DNA from: Tetradesmus obliquus
Taxonomy: Eukaryota > Chlorophyta > Chlorophyceae > Sphaeropleales > Scenedesmaceae
Direction: 5' to 3'
Assembly: GCA_030272155.1 (NCBI GenBank)
Contig: CP126194.1
Location: 4,517,501-4,581,500, forward strand
Length of the DNA stretch: 64,000 nt
Below are positions 1 through 8,974 of the stretch, piece after piece. The position numbers and the translations under genes were made by a program. The notes beneath the pieces are model-generated. The model did no database searches. It worked only from the letters and a program-made list of their open reading frames with translations, and was not told the origin of the DNA. How positions within the stretch are numbered: the first letter of the stretch is position 1; each line of letters begins with the position of its first letter.

Positions 1-562
1 CTAGGAGGACGGCACCATTGCCAGCAAGCAGCAGCAGCAGCAGCCGGGCACGTATATGTTCACCATGCCGAGGGAGATGTAGCAGGCGCTGCTGAGCTGG
101 GCAAGGGCTGGCTGCATCTGGTTGTGTATTGAACAGCTCACACGGCAAGGTGTGAGCAGCCACTCCTACCACCACCACCACCACCAGCAGCAGCAGCAGC
201 AGCAGCATGCAAGGTGCGCGTCACAGCCACCTGCACCTGTTGCAGCAAGTTGGCAGGCAGCAGCAATAGGGCAACACATAACAGGACATAGACGCACAGC
301 TTCTGATGCGTTCGAACCTGCGCTGGCACTGGAGCGCATGCCTTGCTGCAGCTATATAGGTCTTAGTGGCTGCAAGCATGCCGCATGAACACACTGATGC
401 AGCCCTTTTTGTCATAGTGGCTGCAAGGTGCACTCGGCACGCTCGCATCAGCATGTTGGGCAAACCTCTGCAAGGTTTTAGGCAGCAGGGTGACAGATAC
501 CACAGCAAGGCGCATCATAGCTTTGCACACACAGGGCCGGTTTTTTCTGCTGCATGCTGCAG
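1..562 (+). other. Intron or upstream part of the PDH E1 beta gene
   Basis: No exon could be recognised here. The residues that normally precede the first visible E1 beta exon (a stretch ending VPGLK in the family) are not encoded, so this is probably the 3' part of an intron ending in the acceptor at 561-562. It holds a short CAC/CAG run near 170-210. Confidence 0.5.
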
Positions 563-2076
563 GTGCTGGCGCCATATGACAGCGAAGATGCGCGCGGCCT
601 GCTCAAGGCAGCCATCCGTGACCCTGACCCCGTCATCTTCCTGGAGAACGAGCTGCTGTACGGCACAGCCTTCCCAGTGTCGCAGGAGGTGCGCAACACT
701 AGAGCATTGCAGTGGGTGCGGCCTTCAGCAGCACAACGCCTTAGCAATGGCAGTGGCAGCAACAGCAGGGTGGTGGTGCACTTTGATGCCGCAGTAACTG
801 GTGGCAGCAGCAGCATCTGCACCTGTAGCAGCTACACACAGCAGCTGCATTGCAGCAACCTAGCAGCATGGTCGACCATGGTAGCTGTGGCTGCTTGCCG
901 TACTGTGGCTGTCGCTGCTTCGTGCAGCTCCCTCATCGTCTCACTTGGTCATCACAAGGTTGTGCAGCCCTCACCTACGTGTGCACGCAGCTTAACGCCA
1001 ACCTTCAACATGCTCATAGCATTTCTGCTGCTGCTGCTGCTGCTGGTGCTGCCTATGCTGCTGCTGCTGCAGGTGCTTGACAAGGACTTCACGCTGCCCA
1101 TCGGCAAGGCCAAGGTGATGCGTCAGGGCAAGGACGTGACCATCGTGGCCTTCAGCAAGATGGTGGGCTTCAGCCTGGAGGCAGCGGAGCAGCTGGCAAA
1201 GGAGGGCATCGATGCAGAGGTGGGCTGACTGGCGGCGTTGCATTACATGCTGATCACATTAGACTTGTGTCTTGCTTTGCATCACAAGCTGCACCTGTGC
1301 CAACTTGTAGCTGGTGTGGAAGGATGTGCTGCATGTCTGGAGTCCTACAGCTGGCACAGGATGGTATCGATGCAGAGGTTGGCTGGGCTGGCTGCGGTGC
1401 TGGCTGCATTGCATGCAGTCGAGAATGCACCTGCATACCGCGTGTGGTTTGAGCAGCACAGCCATCATTTTCAGCAATCTGTAGATGATGTGGAAGGATG
1501 CTGCATGTCTGAACTGCCACGCACCTGCTTGCCATGCTCAGCTGGCAGCAGCAGCAGCTGCTGTAGTCGGTGTGACTCTGACAGCAGCAGCTGGTCACGG
1601 CCGGCCATTCTTCACCATCCTTGGCTGACTTCAGGGCGATCAGCACACATGGCTTGCCGCTGCACGTCATCACTCTTCACAGCATGCAGATGCAAAGCCG
1701 CCCGTTGACCACACGCATCAGATTGGTTGACTGTTGTCCGTCAACCTTGTTGGTCAACACGCATGCTGTGTCACGTTGACTGCTGCAGGTGATAAACCTG
1801 CGCAGCATCAAGCCGCTGGACCGCGCCACCATTGCAGCCAGCGTGCGCAAGACGCACCGCCTTGTCAGCGTTGAGGAGGGCTGGCCACAGTCCGGCATCG
1901 GCGCTGAGATTGCAGCGCTGGCAATGGAGGAGTGCTTTGATGACCTGGATGCGCCCATGGGCCGCGTGGCTGGTGCTGAGGTGCCAACGCCGTACGCTGC
2001 TAATTTGGAGGCGATGTGCTTCCCGCAGGTACCGGATATCGTGCGGCAGGTTAAGGCAACTGTCGGCAGGGCGTGA
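563..2076 (+). CDS. PDHB: Pyruvate dehydrogenase E1 component subunit beta, mitochondrial (3' part)
   Basis: This is the C-terminal half of the thiamine-dependent pyruvate dehydrogenase E1 beta chain, which with E1 alpha decarboxylates pyruvate in the mitochondrial complex. Three exons are visible: 563-688, 1073-1219 and 1789-2076 (stop TGA); all junctions are GT-AG and phase 0. They encode [20 protein letters not shown], then the FLENELLYG region and [20 protein letters not shown], then [27 protein letters not shown] and the C-terminal PYAANLE. These match mitochondrial rather than plastid E1 beta. The N-terminal half lies before the window. The intron after exon 1073-1219 carries a decayed copy of that exon's end at 1351-1390. 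Identity is secure from uninterrupted family motifs; only the upstream exons are missing. Confidence 0.95.
1351..1390 (+). repeat. Echo of the 3' end of the PDHB exon ending at 1219
   Basis: The stretch repeats about 40 bases of 1191-1230, including the GATGCAGAG end and the following donor region, with substitutions (GGTGGG has become GGTTGG). It lies in the intron just downstream of the exon it copies and in the same orientation. It has no acceptor in front and is probably not an exon. Confidence 0.75.
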
Positions 2077-3463
2077 GGTGTTTGAAGTTTGGGTGTTTTG
2101 TGTTTTGATCGAGTCGGGGAATGGTGCGTGCCTGCGGTGAGGGCTGGCAGGAGCTGCTTGCTTGGGGTGTCCGGACTGTGCAGCTGCCGCTGCTGCAGCA
2201 GCTGCTGGTGCTGGGTGGAATGCTGTTGAGCCATAAGCTGCTGAAGTCTCTGGGTGGTTGGCGCTGCACGCAGCACGTTGCCGCGCGCTGCACGTCGTGC
2301 AATGCGTGTTGGTAGCTTTGGCATGTGCAGGGTGCCGTGCATGTTGCTGTGCATGGTGTCTTGATGCCGCAGCTGCATTTGCCTCTTGCAGTCACCGACT
2401 GTGGTTGGCAGGCCTCAGGGAGCCCCAGCATGGGTGCATTGCCATCTAGATGCAGCAGACGCAGGCAACTTGTTTGCTGCTGCTTCTTGCTGTCTGGCCT
2501 GTTGTTGTGGCATTCTATCAGCAGCCAGAGGCACGCATGTTGCGGCTTTTTCAGCAGCCGCTTGCTTTCTGTGGTGCGGGCGTGTAGCATGTGGGCTGCC
2601 TGGTTGCGTGCCAGTAGTGGCTGTTGCTGACTTTGCTTTGCCGCCGGTCGTGAATGCAGAACTGCAGTTGCAGCTTGTTGCGAGTTGTGGGCGCGTGCTC
2701 ACCGCTCACCCGTGGTAGCCACCATGCACATCCACTTTGGTTTGAAGCAACGGCTTCCATGCACAGCGCAGGCATACTGCGGCCCTGGCTTGGGTACAGG
2801 CATCAACAGGCTGACGTGCTTTCGTGCTGCGACTTGCTGTGTGCACGTTTGCTGGGTACAGCAGCAGTCGAGAGGTGCACGGCCTGTCTGGGAGCCACAA
2901 CACAGGGAGTTGCACTTGCGTGACGTTTTGACTGCAGTAGTGGCTGACATCTTGGATGTGGTTTTGCTCTACAGCTGATGTTGCAGCGACTACTGCTGCC
3001 TGCAGTGCAACAACATCCAGGCGTGCTTGTGTGACTCGTGAAGGCACAGGCATGATTGAATGCCGAACTGCAGGTACCTGGTGTATCCTGATGGGTCTTG
3101 CCAGGTGGCAAAGCCTGAACCGTAGGCACAATATTGTGTATCAATACGGGGAAGGTTCGTGCTGCTGGGGCGGGGCGGCCAGTGTTTTCAGTGCACCTGC
3201 TCTCCTGGTGGGCATGGCTTTGTCCTCTGGACACCTGGCAGGTGTTGCAGCAGTGCTAGTGTTTGGCTATTTACCTGTGCGCTGTGGTTGTGGAATGTGG
3301 CGCATTGGTGTGTTCAGGCTTGACATCAATGGTATTCCGCAACTATTTTTACATCGGTGGTCATCTTCTTGGTGAGTATTCCGGGAAATTGAGTAGCAGC
3401 ATAGCTACACGCCTCCAAGTATTGTCTGCCAGTGCAGTGCAAGGGCTGCGCCGCCACGTGCAG

Positions 3464-3492
3464 CTGCAGGGGCCCCTGAAGGGGCCCTGCAG
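3464..3492. repeat. GC-rich inverted repeat (hairpin)
   Basis: Two 13-14 base arms, CTGCAGGGGCCCC and its near-perfect reverse complement, are separated by a few bases. A transcript from either strand would fold into a stable stem. Confidence 0.8.
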
Positions 3493-3892
3493 GGCTGTAG
3501 GCTGCTCACCCCGCTGTCATCTGTCTAGGCACCCGGTGCAGGGCCTGCACACTGGTGTAACCGCTACACCACCGGTGTGATAGCGACGGTGTTGACATCT
3601 TTAACGTGTACAACGTTGTTCACGCAGTCGCTCAATCCACGCAGCCTCAGCGACCGCTGCTGCGGTGCGCACGTTCACGCATGGCTGCAAAACATGACAG
3701 AGGCCCTCCTGCCGGGCCCAGTTTCTATCTCGTAGCCACTACTGGCGTCTTGTAGTACAAGACTGTGCGGCACATCCTTCTGTCGTCTCAGGCGCGGTGT
3801 TGCTGTGCTGCTACCCAGGTTGGGCTGAGAACTTGTTGCACCCAATGCCACAGGCTAGCCTCTGATAGTGCCGTCCATGAGCAGCTACCTCT

Positions 3893-3897
3893 TTACA
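3893..3897 (-). terminator. Candidate polyadenylation signal TGTAA for the DJ-1-family gene
   Basis: TGTAA on the minus strand, 186 bases after the stop codon. TGTAA is the usual green-algal poly(A) signal; its use here is inferred. Confidence 0.5.
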
Positions 3898-4082
3898 TCA
3901 TGACCTTGTGTATGTCACCATGCTTGCATGATGCAGCGTTGCGCACTGGCCAAGTTGCACGATGCCATGCAAAGTGATGCAATGCAATGCATGCCCAGTT
4001 CATGGAAGCAGCCATCCGCCGTACAACTGCAACACAACGCTCTCCACCAAGCTTGCAGTCCAGCAACCATGCCCGGCAACAA

Positions 4083-7000
4083 TCAGCTTGCCGGTTTGCC
4101 AGCCGGCGAGATGTCAGCCTCAGCTGCTGCCTTCTTCCCTCCCACCAGCCCTGCCTCGCCAGCAGAGAAGGTCACACCACCACTGGCCACACCGCCCAGT
4201 GCCGCACGCTTCTCCTTCAGCTGCTGCAGCATGGCCTCACCCACGCCTTGTGCACTGGCAGGGTTCTGGCCTGTGACGAGGTTGCCGTCTGTGACCACAT
4301 GCGGCTGCCAGTCTGGCTTGCGCACCAGCTGCCCGCCCAGCTCCTTCAGCTTGTCTTCGAGCAGGAAGGTCACCATCTGCAGGCAGGGGAAGCATTTTGA
4401 TAGCAGTCGTGCAGCAGCAGCAGCAGCAGAAGGCGAGGTGTTGAGAGCACGGCAAGAGGGAGCAGTGTACTGCTAATGCTGCATGTCATTGAGTGAGCGC
4501 AAGGAGCAGCAACTGCTTGCTGATGCAGTCCACCTGCAGGAGCGTCACCAAATATGAACAGTGCAAAGCATGGCAAACAGCTGATACAGCAGTGAGCAAC
4601 CTAGACCACACTAGCTCTGCCAGAGCATGACTTCTGCTTGCTTTCTCTCCTGCCTTTATGCCAGTTCTACTCAATGCTGCTTCTGCCGGCAGCAGCAAAC
4701 AGTGCTGCAAGGGTTTCTAGCCTCAACCTGGTGTTGTTCCTGCCTCCGCTGGCTGATATGATGCTGCTGCTTATTACTGCCGCTTTTAGTGCTGCTGCTG
4801 CCAGGCCCCTCCCCTAGCCTCAGCTTGGTCTCGCCCACCGCCTCCTCAATATATCAGCTGATGCTACTTCTTACCAATGCTTGAGCTGCCAGTGCTGCTG
4901 CTTACAAGCCTCCCTTCCCACACCCCCACACCCCCCCGCCTCACCTTGGTCTTGCCCACCGCCTCCTCCTCTGAGTTGGTGAAGCCGGTGACCTGCCTGC
5001 TGCTGACCAGCGGCAGCCCGTCAGAGCCCTTGGCCTTCACCAGGCCAGCGGGTCCGTGGCACACCGCAGCAATGATCTTGCCTGCACGCGTGGAGGGAGG
5101 TTTGTGGCGTGCGCGCGGGGCAGGGGCAAAGGGTGGTTATTGCTGAGATGAAAGTGTTTGCAGAAAGCTTGCAGGCTTGCCGGAACAGACAGGCACTGCA
5201 TGGCGCCATTGCCAAGACACAGCTGATGAACAAGTGCTGCTAGGCTTGCTGCTGAGCCTAAATCAACCTGCTGCGTGCCCTGACCACAAAGGAAGTTGTT
5301 CAACCCGCAACAAAAGAAGTGGGGACAGATCTTCAACACAGGATTGCTGACGTGCTTGCTACACGCGTGTGCACTGGGCGTCGGCTCCACTGTTGTGCTG
5401 CTGCATGAAGCAAAGAGCGCACATGTCAACATGCGGCAGTTGCATACCATTGCCTCACACTAAAACTGTCCAACATGCAGCCCCTCTGCTGCTGCTGCTC
5501 AGCGGGGTTGAAGTCTGATAAGGATGCAGCCCTCAGCTGACACTCGAGAGCCTGCATGTTGTTGGTGTTGTCCACACGGCCTTAAACACCCTCTTGTTCT
5601 TAGACTGGAGCCTGCTGCAGTGTCACTCACCTGCTGCTGCTGCCTTGGTGAGGATGTCACCCAGCAGCTCGCTCTCAGCCAGGTCAAACATGGGGCCGTG
5701 GCCTCCCGGCACAAAGACGGCATCATAGAAGGTGGGGTCGCTGACATCGGACAACTTGACGGTGTGCTCCAGCACGAGCTTGGCCTCGTCTGCAGCAGAC
5801 AGGCATGGCACCAGGAAGAAGCAGATGAGGTTATGTGGTGTGCACAGGCAACCGAGGAACAACAGCACGTGACGCAGTGCCAGCTTCGTGCCGCAAAAAG
5901 TGCAGGCCATGCAGAGCAACAGGGGCATTAAGGCTGCGCTCGCCGGGGATCGAACCCGGGCCTGGTCCGTGGCAGGGACCTATCATACCACTAGACTACG
6001 AGCGCAATTTGATGACAATCGGCGCAATCCGGCGGTTTATGACGGCAATTTTGTAAGGTAACCACTTCGAAATCCTCCTAAAAAAAAAAAAAAAAATCTG
6101 GCGTCTGTGGCTTGCTATCGGGTTCTCATGATATGTGAGCTGAAAGAGGGGCAAGTGACTCGCTCTAGGGCGATAGCTTGCCCACCCCTGTAACAGACCT
6201 CTCTCTCGAATAATCTGGCGTCCCTTGGAGGCGACCACTCGGTTTTGCTGCAGCATTGTGGTCATTTTGCTAGGCGGGCAGTGAGGCTGCAGACTTGCTG
6301 TTCCGTCGAAATGGTGGTGGGGGACGGAGTTGGACTTGAAACCCTACCTGGCTGGTATGATACGCCAGTTCAAGAGGCTGGAATTGCCTGGCCCCCATGT
6401 GTAACATACACTAACAAAGGGCGCATCTTGTGGCTTGCTATCGGGTTCTCAGGATATGTGAGCTGAAAGAGGGGCAAGTGACTCGCTCTAGGGCGATAGC
6501 TTGCCCACCCCTGTAACAGACCTCTCTCGCGGGCGCATTCCATGTGCTAGCCTGCTTGTATTGCATGCATGCTTGCGTTTACGGTGGCATGTTACCGCGG
6601 TGTGGGGAACTGGAGGTTAGACAAATACCCACTGGTCCTTATGATACGAGGGCTTACTTGGCGGGTGTTGGCTTGACTGGCAGTACCTAGCCCCTGCGGG
6701 GTTGGGGAGACCGCCTCCGTGTAACAAATGCAATGCAATGGGCGCCGTGGCTTGCTATCGGGTTCTCATGATATGTGAGCTGAAAGAGGGGCAAGTGACT
6801 CGCTCTAGGGCGATAGCTTGCCCACCCCTGTAACAGACCTCTCCGGGCGCCTGCATAGATTTTTGCTCCTCCCTCTGCACCCCTGGCTGCGTCCCCCCTG
6901 CCTTTCCTACGCAATGCATTCAAAAACATCAAATAACGTTGGACCCAACATCGTATTATCACACTCACCCCCCTCGGCTGTACCAGCCAACCCCAGGTGA

Positions 7001-8583
7001 CCAGCCTCACCCATACATAGCCAGGCGAGCACAGCCTGCAGAGCAATGCTGGGGGTGGCCGGCACTGCTCCCCCTCAGGCCTCAAGCCTGTGCTGCAGAA
7101 GTTACACCTCCTGCTGCTGCTCAATAGCGCTAGCACAGTACCATCACAAGCCCCCACCCCTCCCCCAACATAACCGCAAACTTGCAAACCCTATGATGCA
7201 CTTGGAACCACAAACTGCAACCCCAGCTCACCGTCGTGCAGCATGCGCTCCGCCTCACGCGTCTTGGCGTCACCCGCCAGGCTGACGGGGTCCACCGGCA
7301 CTGCCCCGCCATTGGGGCTGGCCAGGGTGACGTCGTAGCCTGCATCCTTAAGCACCCAGTAGGGCTCAGCCAGCTCAGACAGCCTGCAGCAGATACAGCA
7401 CAGCTGATATATATCATGCATCGATGTAATTGAGTATATGCCCTGGCCTGCATCCTTGAGCACCCACTAGGGCTCCGCCAGCTCAGACAGCCTGCAGCGA
7501 CATCAGGCAGCAGCAGCAGAGGACAAGGGTTTGCTAGGGTGAGCATGCTACAGCACAGAAGGCACACGCTTGCTGTCAGGCAGTTGAGGGGGATGTGAAT
7601 TGCCAGGGTGATGCCGCAGCCTGCGTCGTAGAGCATCAATAGGGCTCTGCCAGCTCAGACAGCTGCGAGGGATGACAAGACAGCGGAATTGAGTGTGTAT
7701 TTGATCTGGGCCTGTCTCAATTAGCCCCCAGTGGGGCTCCGCCAGCTCAGACAGCCTGCAGGAGCCCAGGTTAGTGCCATGGCAGCAGTACCTGTGGGCG
7801 AGCATGTAGCAGACAACGCTCAGGCTTGCTGCGTCAGGCGTGGGAGTGTGGTTGTGTGCAGGAGAAGCGGCACAGCACCACGGGCGACAAACAGAGCCGA
7901 GCATGCATGCAGCAGGCTCAACAATATTATTGTTTGAACGCAGCGCGCAGCGGCAGGACGAGCGTGGTGAGAAAACTATGCATAAATGAGCACAAAGGAC
8001 AAGAGCATCATGGTGTGATGCCATAGGCATTACATCTGCGCATCACAATCGTGCGGTTGCTGGCCTAGCAAGCATGTACCAAAGCAGCAGGTGAGGTGTT
8101 TTGTCTATTGACGGACGTGTTAGCTGCACACAGCTGCAGCGCAATGCACACCGTGGAGATGAGCTGCAGCTGCCCAGAAGCAGGGCACGCAGGAGTGTTG
8201 CAACAGCAAACCTGCAACTGCAGTAAACCACTTCGGCGCGTCTGCTGCCAGTTCTTACAAAGAAGGTATGCAAATGCAAAACAGCACTGCCGCGTACTGG
8301 AATGCTGAGTCCTGCTGCTGTTGATGCCACTTGACTGCAGTGCTGCTTATCTCCGCTGGTGTCCAGACATCGCTGACGCATGTGCCTCATTGAACTTACC
8401 ACAGTCCAGTGGGGATGTCTGTATTGGGGAAGGAGCCACAGCTAGTGGCAACCATGAGCACCTGCACCCAGCAGCAGCAGGACCACAGTGATCATAAGCT
8501 GATCTGCGGAAAGCCTGGTGGCTAACGCAGCCTCACCATATCCGCACCTGGCCCTTAACCACAGCGTTCTTGTTCATTTCCAT
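4083..8583 (-). CDS. DJ-1/PfpI (Hsp31-like) class I glutamine amidotransferase-like protein
   Basis: Predicted 279-residue protein from six exons read on the minus strand: 8583-8548, 8461-8400, 7383-7232, 5789-5631, 5081-4945 and 4376-4083 (stop TGA). All introns are GT-AG and every phase matches. The order is the strand VLMVATSCGSFPNTDIPTG, then ELAEPYWVLKDAGYDVTLAS with the conserved acidic residue, VFVPGGHGPM, and the nucleophile elbow AAVCHGPAGLV with Cys at about 144, followed by VTGFTNSEE and a C-terminal HVVTDGNLVTGQNPAS. This matches the Hsp31/glyoxalase III-like branch; relatives convert methylglyoxal to D-lactate or act as protein deglycases or chaperones. The start is the ATG at 8583, the only in-frame one. 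No targeting peptide is obvious, so the protein is probably cytosolic. Introns hold the tRNA-Gly, three insertion elements and three exon echoes. Family is sure; the exact reaction is inferred. Confidence 0.92.
5895..5899 (-). terminator. Likely RNA polymerase III terminator of the tRNA-Gly gene
   Basis: A run of five T on the minus strand, about 36 bases downstream of the tRNA 3' end. It is the first such run after the gene. Confidence 0.5.
5935..6005 (-). tRNA. tRNA-Gly (anticodon GCC)
   Basis: A 71-base cloverleaf reads on the minus strand from 6005 to 5935. It has a 7-bp acceptor stem GCGCTCG/CGAGCGC with discriminator A, the D-arm core TAGTGGTA, an anticodon arm GGTCC-CTGCCAC-GGACC giving anticodon GCC, and a T arm CCGGG-TTCGATC-CCCGG. 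No intron is present and no CCA is encoded. It lies inside the intron of the DJ-1-family gene between 5789 and 7232, on the same strand as its host, so it can be transcribed separately by RNA polymerase III. Confidence 0.96.
6080..6096 (+). repeat. A17 homopolymer
   Basis: Seventeen A on the plus strand, overlapping the left direct repeat of the first insertion element. It could be a tail of an older insertion or simple slippage. Confidence 0.8.
6095..6222. mobile_element. Short insertion element, copy 1, with 11-bp target duplication
   Basis: The body 6106-6211 is flanked on both sides by AATCTGGCGTC (6095-6105 and 6212-6222). The body shares about 95 near-identical bases with the two other copies, starting TGGCTTGCTATCGGG and ending CTGTAACAGACCTCTC. 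Inner inverted segments (GCTATCG/CGATAGC and GGGCAAG/CTTGCCC) allow folding. No protein is encoded, so any movement would need enzymes supplied from elsewhere. Confidence 0.75.
6419..6538. mobile_element. Short insertion element, copy 2, with 8-bp target duplication
   Basis: Same element as at 6095-6222, with one base change in the early part (TCAGGAT instead of TCATGAT). It is flanked by GGGCGCAT at 6419-6426 and 6531-6538. The flanks differ from those of the other copies, which argues for separate insertions and against tandem duplication of one unit. Confidence 0.75.
6740..6851. mobile_element. Short insertion element, copy 3, with 7-bp target duplication
   Basis: Third copy, body 6747-6844, flanked by GGGCGCC at 6740-6746 and 6845-6851. 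All three target duplications contain GGCG, which suggests a target preference. Confidence 0.75.
7446..7761 (-). repeat. Three echoes of the 5' edge of DJ-1-family exon 3
   Basis: Copies at 7446-7497, 7602-7665 and 7711-7761 repeat the acceptor and start of exon 3 (7383-7232), which encodes LSELAEPYWVLKDAG. Each is in the same orientation in the intron just upstream. The first copy reads LSELAEP then a stop and WVLKDAG; the others are more decayed. The acceptor CTGCAGG is kept in the first and third. They look like remains of tandem duplication across the intron-exon junction. Confidence 0.85.
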
Positions 8584-8974
8584 CTCATGTGCGTGTGAGT
8601 GAGACATGCTTGCTGCGACTCGGAAGTGCTGAAGTTCACAGCAGAGCAGGTGCTCGGACGTGCGAAAGGGGTTATACACCGCAGCTGTATCTGGAGCACG
8701 AAGGTCAGCAAGTTTACAACAAAGCGGCTGCTCGTGGGGATGAAAAGGGGGATGAGGAGATCAGCGCAACAAGGTTCTGCTAAGTTGAGTCATCGTGAGC
8801 GAGGGTTAGGAACGCACGGTGGACTTTGTCAGGCTAGGGTTGCAAGCAGCGTAAGAACGACACATCAATGCACTGTGTGCGCGCGTTGCTGCAGGCGTTC
8901 AGTAATTGCCGCTGCCGATATTACGGAAACCCTACTGCCTGTGCTCACACCCCGCTCACCATACGCTGCAGCAC
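8584..8974. promoter_or_regulatory. Shared upstream region of two divergent genes
   Basis: The 391 bases between the DJ-1-family start (8583, minus) and the glycolate dehydrogenase start (8975, plus) must hold both promoters and 5' leaders. I see no clear TATA box. Joint regulation is a guess from the arrangement. Confidence 0.55.

Larger units (their letters stand above)
2077..4082. other. Convergent intergenic region between PDHB and the DJ-1-family gene
   Basis: I see no coding gene. Both neighbours end here, so it should hold both 3' untranslated regions. A TGTAA motif at 3556-3560 (+) could end PDHB, and a TGTAA on the minus strand at 3897-3893 suits the DJ-1-family gene. A strong hairpin lies at 3464-3492. 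Open frames in the region have no recognisable motifs. Confidence 0.6.

Noticed and set aside
122-388. His/Gln-rich open frame at the window start
   Set aside because: Product of a CAC/CAG run; no family similarity and probably intronic.
1267-1452. Possible extra PDHB exon reading [10 protein letters not shown]
   Set aside because: It repeats the end of the previous exon; including it would duplicate a conserved segment that E1 beta has only once.
6280-6420. Possible degenerate tRNA near 6310-6370
   Set aside because: A T-arm-like segment is present, but no acceptor stem or anticodon arm could be built.
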